NCBI GenBank assembly: GCA_018350325.1 | Contig: JAEVLN010000008.1 | Span: 2,294,001 to 2,358,000, forward strand | Reading direction: 5' to 3' | Origin: Globodera rostochiensis | Taxonomy: Eukaryota > Nematoda > Chromadorea > Rhabditida > Heteroderidae | Length of the DNA: 64,000 nt | Part shown: piece after piece, positions 58,801 to 64,000 of the stretch | How the letters are laid out: each line of letters opens with the position of its first letter | Position numbering within the stretch: the first letter of the stretch is position 1 | Position numbers and translations under genes: made by a program | The notes under the pieces: model-generated | What the model was told of the DNA's origin: nothing | Database searches by the model: none | What the model saw: the letters and a program-made list of their open reading frames with translations, nothing else

Positions 58801-61800
58801 CCAAACGGCGAACACTTTCCCTGACTGTCCTCCGAGTCGAAGTCGTCCATGGCGGAGATTTGGAGTCGTACCCGGTTGCCTGATGAAGAAGGATTTTTCG
58901 AAGAGTTCAACAAGTATCCGCAGTCAGTACACCTTGTGCAACTGCAATTAGCCACTCGCAACGCATCGTCTGGGAGTCCCTGTGGGGGTACTGAGGGGAA
59001 GAGATGGCGCCGGCCAATCCGGTGATGTGTCCGCCACAACCTTCGAAGTTAATTGAATAATAAATAAGCAATAAATGCAAAAAAGTCATCACCACTCTCA
59101 AATTGTTCGTATCGAATGTCAAATCGCATCGATCGGCTGAAGTCGGAACGAAATCTGAGGAAGAGCTGATTGCCTTGAGAGATCAGCCGAGGCTGGGGAT
59201 GTTCATCTGCAGGGAAACGGAGGGCGGGGGGGGGGGGGTCAGAAGCGATTAAATACATTTCGATACCGCAAATTTCGGAATTTCCAAACAGTCCGGGGAA
59301 AGCAGGCGACTCTTCGGAGGGGCCATTTCGCACCATCAAAGTGCCGTATTCGCAGGGGGCGGACATGTTTAAGACGGAGAGAAGAATTCGGCGATTTGAG
59401 GGGAGCTGGCGGAAAAGAACGGATCAAAGCAAATGTCTCGACCCGACAAAGCCCCAACTTAAAGATTATTCAAAATCCGACCACAATTCGGTAGTTGCAA
59501 ATGTCCGCCTGCGCAAATTCACTCGCGTCAAAGACAAACTGCGCCTCGGGGGCGGTGAAAGTTCTGTCGCAATGAGAAGCCAAATCGACTGCTTGAAATC
59601 TGGCGGAGAAGCCGACCCCGCTGACTGAACGGTCGCTGAGAAATACGACGGCCATTTGGCCGCCGGTGGAGAGAAGCGGAGGCGGCAGAGACTTCCCGCA
59701 AAATCTGTGGGATTTAACGGTTATTAGACACATAAATATCATTCAAATTGCCACTGACTTGCCCAACAACTGCCCGTGGTTCTGTTCGTCCTCATAAAAC
59801 GCGTCGAATACCCTCACACTGTCGAAGTCGCAATCGTTTCTATGCGCGACATTCTCCACATCGAACACGTCAAAAGAAAGTCGAACCGCCTTTCCCTGAC
59901 ATTTTATTATTTGCCTAATTTTGTTTCCAAATTTTTGTTACCGCCGGCACTCGAATGAAGTAAATGCAAAACATGAAGGCTATGTAAGCATCCGGATAGT
60001 TGGGACTGGTCAGCTGACGTGGCGAATCCGCCGATTCTTCCGATCCGATGGAAAAGACACCGCCACATCCAATGTCGATCAGTTCGTAGCTGAACATGAA
60101 TCCTTTGTTGGACGGAGCTCCGCTGGTGCCTTGGGACGGTTGAGGTCATTAAGAGATACTGTAGAGTGGGGGGGGCAAAGCTTACTGTAGGTAATGGAGA
60201 AAGGCCGGGTGCCGCTGCTCACCAGTTCCCCCGAGGGGGCGATGAAAGGGTAACGGGCACAAACGTAGCGTTTGTTGGCCACTTCGTTGGACGGGTGACC
60301 GCCTGACAACTTAAAAATGGGTCTCTACAAATTAGGGAATTTAATTGTCTTTTTTGTCGTCACCTCAATGTAATCAGTCATTTCGGCATGTCTTTCGCGA
60401 TGGTAAATGCACGTGTTAAAGTCGGTGCCGATTCCAATTTGGTCGAATTTAATTCGAATGGCCTGTCGGGGTCCGGCTATAATTCGGTAAGTGCATTTAA
60501 ATGGACGCGGCGAAGAGTTGGGAAAGTTCGGGGGAGAAATTGTTCCATTTGGAGCGGTGAAGTCCTTTTCGCACGCTAAAATTGGGAATACGGATCAGAT
60601 CAGATCAGCGAAATCCCACGGTTTATAAATTGATCGTTCGCATACCGGTGTATTCTTCAATGCCTGACCATCCCAAGCCTAAGATTGATTGATTACCTGT
60701 GCGGTACTTCAACGAAAAGCCGGAGCCGCCGATTGAAGCATCGCTGTGGAATTTAAGCGAAATTCGAGGAGCGCCAATTGGCGTTTTCGGTGGTTTGTGG
60801 AGGTTGCAGAAAGTCATGTCCAACTCGGCAATGTGGACGAAGTCGCCTGAGCACGAAGTAATGGTCACGTGACGCAACATTGGATTGGCATACTGAGCAA
60901 AGGAAATGCTTTTCACCCATTTGGACAAAAATACGTCTTGACCAGTTCGAGAACATTCGATTAAAGGATCAACCTGAGTGACGGTGGCCGGCACATCAAA
61001 GTGTTCGAAGCTAATCAACACCTTCATGTCCGCCGTGTACGGGTCCAAGTTGAGCTCGTCTTCAATTAGTGCGGAAGTGCCATTTCCAATTCCAACAGTC
61101 GCATTTTGCTTCTGGTAACTGTGGAGAATCCAAAGGCAGTCCAAATTGGGGAAGTATTTGTTAGGAAAGTTGGGCGATTGAATGTAGCCGAAGAATTCTC
61201 CGGTGGCTTCTTCCGTCGGGTAAATTTCACCTCCGCATCCCGAGGGCACTTTTGGGGATTTAAAGGCTTAAAACAAATCAAATCCCCATGTAAATTACGT
61301 TCGATGGTCGTATAACGAAGTGCAAATCCAATTGGGACACATTGGGGGGATTGGCCTAAACGATTTAAAATCGTTTGGTTAAACGAACGGTGACGGACAT
61401 TTTGGGAAGGCGTCCAGACGAAAATAAACAGTCGCAAATGGCCCCGAAGTGCGGAGAATTATTGGAATTCGATGGGAGGCACAAAGTTGGATGGCGCGGG
61501 TCCGATTAGTCGGAGAGGGCCCGTCGAAAAGCTTAGAAAAAGCGGAAAAAATCGAATTTGGGAGGGATAAACGGAAACTTCGAGAGAATTGACGGAACAA
61601 TTGTGCAATTGGCCGGAAGGCAAACGCAACACATCCACGCTGAAGTGTATATGGAATTGGGGCGGCACAGCGATGTACCTGCAAGATTAAAGAGAAGAAA
61701 TGGACACGAAAAGCTTAGCCCGGAAGATCAAATTGGAGGACAAAGCATAGAAAAACACCAACCAAATGCATAGGTCATCATTTTGGACGTCAAAATGGTC

Positions 61801-64000
61801 GATTCGTCCTTCGTTCGAATTGGACAAACGTCCGCCGCAACCTGAACAACCAAAGTTTTGTTTGTTTCCATTATTATGATTGATTACGAAGAATTTGTTA
61901 GAAATATTATCAAATTAATTCAAAATATGAATTGATTTTGTCTCATTTAATTTCCAAGAATAAACTACGAGGCTTAATCGCAGTCCATTTGAGATGTAAA
62001 AAAGTGCCGCGACTTTGAAGACGGAAGGACAATCGGACGGTTGCCTTATGCCTTGGAATTTGTCGTACATTAAGCAATTAGTCAATGGCATTACCCGGAA
62101 GTATAAAAAGGGTGTTGGAGGTCGGGCGAGCCGTGGCAAAAGTGGGCAATTTGGGAGCGTGCTAATTGGGGACTTTCGCCGGGTTCGTCCCCGTCATAAA
62201 TGCTCAAATTGGCAAAGGCGGACGTGCAACCCTCAAAAATAAAAGTGATCGCTTTCCCTAAAAGTGCCACAAACTTTGGAAGTGATCTCAAAGAGGCGCG
62301 GGGCCGTGTAATTAAGGAATTGCAGTTGAAGTACCTTACAAATTAGCAAAAACGATAAGAAAATGCCCGTAGGCAAAAACCCTTCGGGTGTCGAACAGCT
62401 GAATGTGCCAATTGCACACTTTTCTGCTGAGCAAAGGCCCGCGGCCTGTCCGTTCGTACAAAATTTCGCCCGTTTCATTTGTCGAATGAAAACCGCAATC
62501 TTTTGGAATGGAAATTGTTACGGTAGCAAAGATGGATTACTGTATTGACTTACCATCCTCTTCGAATTGACATCGCGGACCGAAAAAGCCCCTGAAGCAG
62601 TCGCAGCCCAACGGATTGGTTCGGCAGCGGCCATGCCCCGAACAAAATTGGCGAGACAGACAGGGACTGGCATGCTTACATCGGGCACCCTTGGCAATGA
62701 TTGATGCGCAAGCAGATCACAATAAGCTCATTAGCCGCCCACCTGATACCCCTCGGGGCAATTGCAGCGGAAGACGGTGGAAGAAACGGCCTAAAGGGAT
62801 TCGAATGGGCTTAATGGATTTGACCCGCTAGCGTGAAGAAACTGATCAGTCTGATCAAGCACCTGACACGAGCCCCCGTTTAGGCAACTGTCCGCATGGC
62901 AAAGCGTCATGTTGCTGGCTTCGCACCCGTCCGGTCCCAGCCCATCTCCAACAGTCCCTATCGGACATTCACAACGGAATTCCGGCTCCTCTACACACCG
63001 CGCCTCCGGGTGACAAACCGCACTACTGCCCTCAACACATCGCGAAATCTTTCGACATGAAAACCCATCCCCGTCGAAGTCTTGAAATTTAACAAATCGG
63101 CTAAAAACCCTCAGGATTCTTCTACCCGGCGGACACGGAGCGCATTTGTATCCCCCGTGGGTGTTGATGCAGTCCACTTTGGGCTCTTTAGAACAATCGT
63201 TTGTCAAATCGCTGGCACATTCATCAAAGTCGTGGCAGTGAATGCCGTTACCTGCCAAAAACATCCACTTTATGCTCATAGTGTTTGTATGAAGTCTCGG
63301 CTCTCGAGTTAACCCCCCCCCCAACCCCCAATTTCTCCGCTTACCAATTAACCCCTTGGGGCACGAGTCGCATTTAAAGGACCCGGGCAAATTGACGCAA
63401 TTTGCTCCCTGAAGAGAAAGGTAAGTGAATTCATTGGGCAGATTGTTTGCCGGATAGCAGGGGCTGTTCTGGACACATTCGTCCACATCGACGCACATCG
63501 GATTTGACGGGTCACCACCCAACTGGAAGCCCGACTCGCAGAAGCATCGATAACCGAGCTGTAGAGATCATTGAATCCAATTTATATATAATCGAGAGTC
63601 TCAACTAAACGTCATTCCCGCCCACCTCTGAGTGCACGTTTGAGACGCAATGTCCGTGTTCTCCACACAAATCCATCGAATAATCGCACAAATTGTCTTT
63701 TCGATTGCACAAGCGGCCGCGCCACCCGGTAGTGCAATTGCAGGTGATGCCAGGAACGGACTAAAACAGACGCGGATTGATGGAATCGCCGGAGGGATTA
63801 AAGAAACGAATTTACATCCCTCGCCTTAACCCACCGGGTTATTGATGCAAATGGCACCGTTCTGACACCCCACATCGGTGCCCGCAAAAAGTGCACATTC
63901 ATCTTTTCTTTGTTCGCATTGTTTTCCCTTAATTTCGAAATTTTAACGACCACCTTCTCCAAGTACACCTCAAAATGTGTTGGACAAAGGCATTGAAATT
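40818..64000 (-). CDS. CUBN: Cubilin-like multi-EGF, multi-CUB endocytic receptor (5' end beyond the window)
   Basis: Giant extracellular, peripherally membrane-bound receptor; in vertebrates cubilin works with amnionless to take up vitamin B12-intrinsic factor and proteins. The exons in the window give about eight EGF-like modules followed by about 27 CUB modules, the count and order of cubilin. Translation runs right to left and ends DGDGFRMTWNCEDVQSVQL, TGA at 40818. More than 60 small exons are separated by introns of about 40-60 bp. Junction phases I checked (at the 25-bp, 49-bp and 55-bp arrays) are consistent with one open protein. Odd features are the enlarged introns: a 5-kb 55-bp array, two shorter arrays and a hAT-like insertion, all at 3' splice sites. 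The first exons, including any signal peptide and trimerisation helix, lie right of the window. The last 3.2 kb are duplicated elsewhere in the window. Confidence 0.9.
42011..42921. mobile_element. Non-autonomous hAT-like element in a cubilin intron
   Basis: 911 bp with termini TAGAGACCGGA and TCCGGTCTCTA. It is flanked by CAATCGAT at 42003-42010 and 42922-42929, an 8-bp target duplication as made by hAT transposases. Copies A and B show the empty site (one CAATCGAT). Subterminal DNA carries inverted CCCAAAACCAAAACC stretches and 2-3 tandem copies of a 74-bp unit at the left. No transposase was found. On the gene strand the insertion lies 5 bp upstream of the acceptor (ATCGATTGTTTAG|CTCC), so the duplication preserves the acceptor while pushing the polypyrimidine and branch region away. 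Confidence 0.9.
45520..45715 (-). repeat. 49-bp tandem array (4 copies) at a cubilin 3' splice site
   Basis: Units start at 45531, 45580, 45629 and 45678 by the motif TCCGAGACCTTTGG. On the gene strand each unit contains GGAGTTTCAG|CCCCGTAGG or a close variant, and the copy next to the exon reads GGAGTTCCAG|TCTCGTGCC, the inferred acceptor of the exon beginning SRAIAPLLNYWFYF. The upstream donor is likely CTTAGG|GTATTT after CSRDFLR. Because 49 is not a multiple of three, use of an upstream copy of the acceptor would shift the frame. Confidence 0.85.
47920..48015. repeat. CTCGAG-rich palindromic cluster in a cubilin intron
   Basis: Several CTCGAG/CTCGGG/CTTGAG motifs within 90 bp (GGTCTCGAGTATCGACTCGAG, AGTCTCGAGTTTT, GGGCTCGAGTCTTGAGTCTC). 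Similar TCTCGAG-type sequence recurs in introns near 50265-50350 and 63290-63310. It could be an intronic microsatellite-like repeat; no function is inferred. Confidence 0.5.
48604..48705 (-). repeat. 25-bp tandem array (4 copies) at a cubilin 3' splice site
   Basis: The plus-strand unit contains TCTGAGACAATTGCAACTTT. On the gene strand every unit ends GTTGCAATTGTCTCAG, and the last one abuts the exon, AG|A TGT GTC GAG, giving CVEDFLEVRDGPSD. The donor GATGGAAA|GTGAGG lies just upstream, and the phase is consistent (K then C). The intron is thus a donor, a short purine-rich stretch and four stacked acceptors. 25 bp per unit shifts the frame if an upstream acceptor is chosen. Confidence 0.88.
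50951..55940 (-). repeat. 55-bp tandem array (~90 copies) filling a cubilin intron and repeating its 3' splice site
   Basis: Plus-strand unit motif CCGCCACAGACTTAAACATT followed by ATGCCAAAATCATTTAAATT and GCCCCCGAGAGG. On the gene strand a unit is 33 bases of intron ending ATAATGTTTAAG, the acceptor, and then about 22 bases of exon (TCTGTGGCGGTTCCCTCTCG or the GTTGCC variant). The upstream exon ends GAGAGCACCT|GTAAGGACGG at about 55952. The true exon begins TCTGTGGCGGTTCCCTTTCG at 50971 and gives FCGGSLSGTEGRIA in phase. Without the array the intron would be about 41 bp. A G/C polymorphism (GAGGGAACC versus GAGGCAACC) alternates in parts of the array. A few single-base indels occur at 51360, 51770, 51960-52010 and 54310-54440. 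Confidence 0.93.
62560..64000 (-). other. EGF-like tier of cubilin (~8 modules, first one partial)
   Basis: In protein order: a partial module QCLCPTHFE at the window edge, then DECALFAGTDVGCQNGAICI with CNCTTGWRGRLCN, DNLCDYSMDLCGEHGHCVS, calcium-binding type DVDECVQNSPCYPANN with SFKCDSCPKGLIG, DFDECASDLTNDCSKE with YKCAPCPPG, ISRCVEGSSAVCHPEARC with FRCECPIGTVGDG, NMTLCHADSCLNGGSCQ, and CSGHGRCRTNPLGCDCFRGF. The DVDEC and DFDEC starts mark calcium-binding EGF modules. A poly-C run (63312-63320) lies in one intron. Confidence 0.85.

Larger units (their letters stand above)
40818..62560 (-). other. CUB tier of cubilin (~27 modules), approximate boundaries
   Basis: Modules 1-12, approximately: 62.55-61.9, 61.86-61.28, 61.25-60.69, 60.58-60.08, 60.1-59.6, 59.6-59.06, 59.05-58.6, 58.56-58.0, 57.95-57.2, 57.17-56.4, 56.4-55.95, and 50.97-50.6 kb (after the 55-bp array). 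Modules 13-27, approximately: 50.56-49.98, 50.0-49.43, 49.44-48.96, 48.96-48.46, 48.44-47.65, 47.66-47.06, 47.0-46.49, 46.45-45.95, 45.99-45.33, 45.28-44.77, 44.77-44.3, 44.27-43.69, 43.68-43.1, 43.0-41.43, 41.43-40.82 kb. Typical marks are CGG starts (CGGTISHNNSV, CGGHITGLAG), SPNYP-type motifs (SPNFPNKYFPNLDCLW, SPHYPNFYPNQNEMC, SPGYPNPPTTNNHSC), and DFLEVRDGPSDTSPLVGRYC. Some modules lack one cysteine pair. Boundaries are estimates by eye. Confidence 0.75.

Overview
The window reads as nuclear DNA of a nematode. The genes have many short GT-AG introns of about 40-60 bp, several start codons sit a few bases after a TTTCAG/TTTTAG acceptor (a trans-splice-like arrangement), and gene spacing is tight. 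An intraflagellar-transport gene carries an RFX X-box about 90 bp upstream of its ATG, and a Phlebovirus_G2-type envelope fragment of the kind known from nematode Bel/Pao-like elements is present. The moderate GC content and the numerous introns with G/C homopolymer runs fit a cyst-nematode-like tylenchid better than a very AT-rich root-knot nematode, but genus is inference only.

Left part (1-9.8 kb), single-copy housekeeping genes. There is a truncated Rpn12/PSMD8-like exon, a palindromic MITE family, and a small unrecognised plus-strand gene. Three minus-strand genes follow: the UCH37/UCHL5 deubiquitinase, the splicing factor PRPF38B, and the mannosyltransferase ALG1. PRPF38B and UCHL5 are 180 bp apart and look like an operon.

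Middle (9.8-44 kb), a rearranged segmental duplication. The ancestral order was IFT81 (+), a secreted trypsin-like serine protease (-), cubilin (-). A block of about 6 kb running from inside IFT81, across the protease, into a cubilin exon is present as copy A (11.3-17.4 kb) and copy C (36.5-44.0 kb, joined to the complete cubilin). Copy B (17.5-22.1 kb) has lost nearly all of IFT81. Copies A and B are separated from each other and from C by a 129-bp satellite: one partial unit between A and B, and about 83 units between B and C. The large array also holds three short cubilin exon fragments and a 1.5-kb Gc-like envelope fragment. The protease is broken in A and B (TGA codon just before the catalytic His) and looks intact in C.

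Right part (40.8-64 kb), one giant minus-strand gene: cubilin, with about 8 EGF-like and about 27 CUB domains, continuing past the right edge. Its introns have been enlarged at the 3' splice site by three unrelated tandem arrays (55 bp x ~90, 49 bp x 4, 25 bp x 4). Each array repeats the splice acceptor itself. A hAT-like element has also landed 5 bp from another acceptor. This repeated amplification of 3' splice sites inside one gene, together with the satellite-seeded duplication, is the most unusual content of the window.
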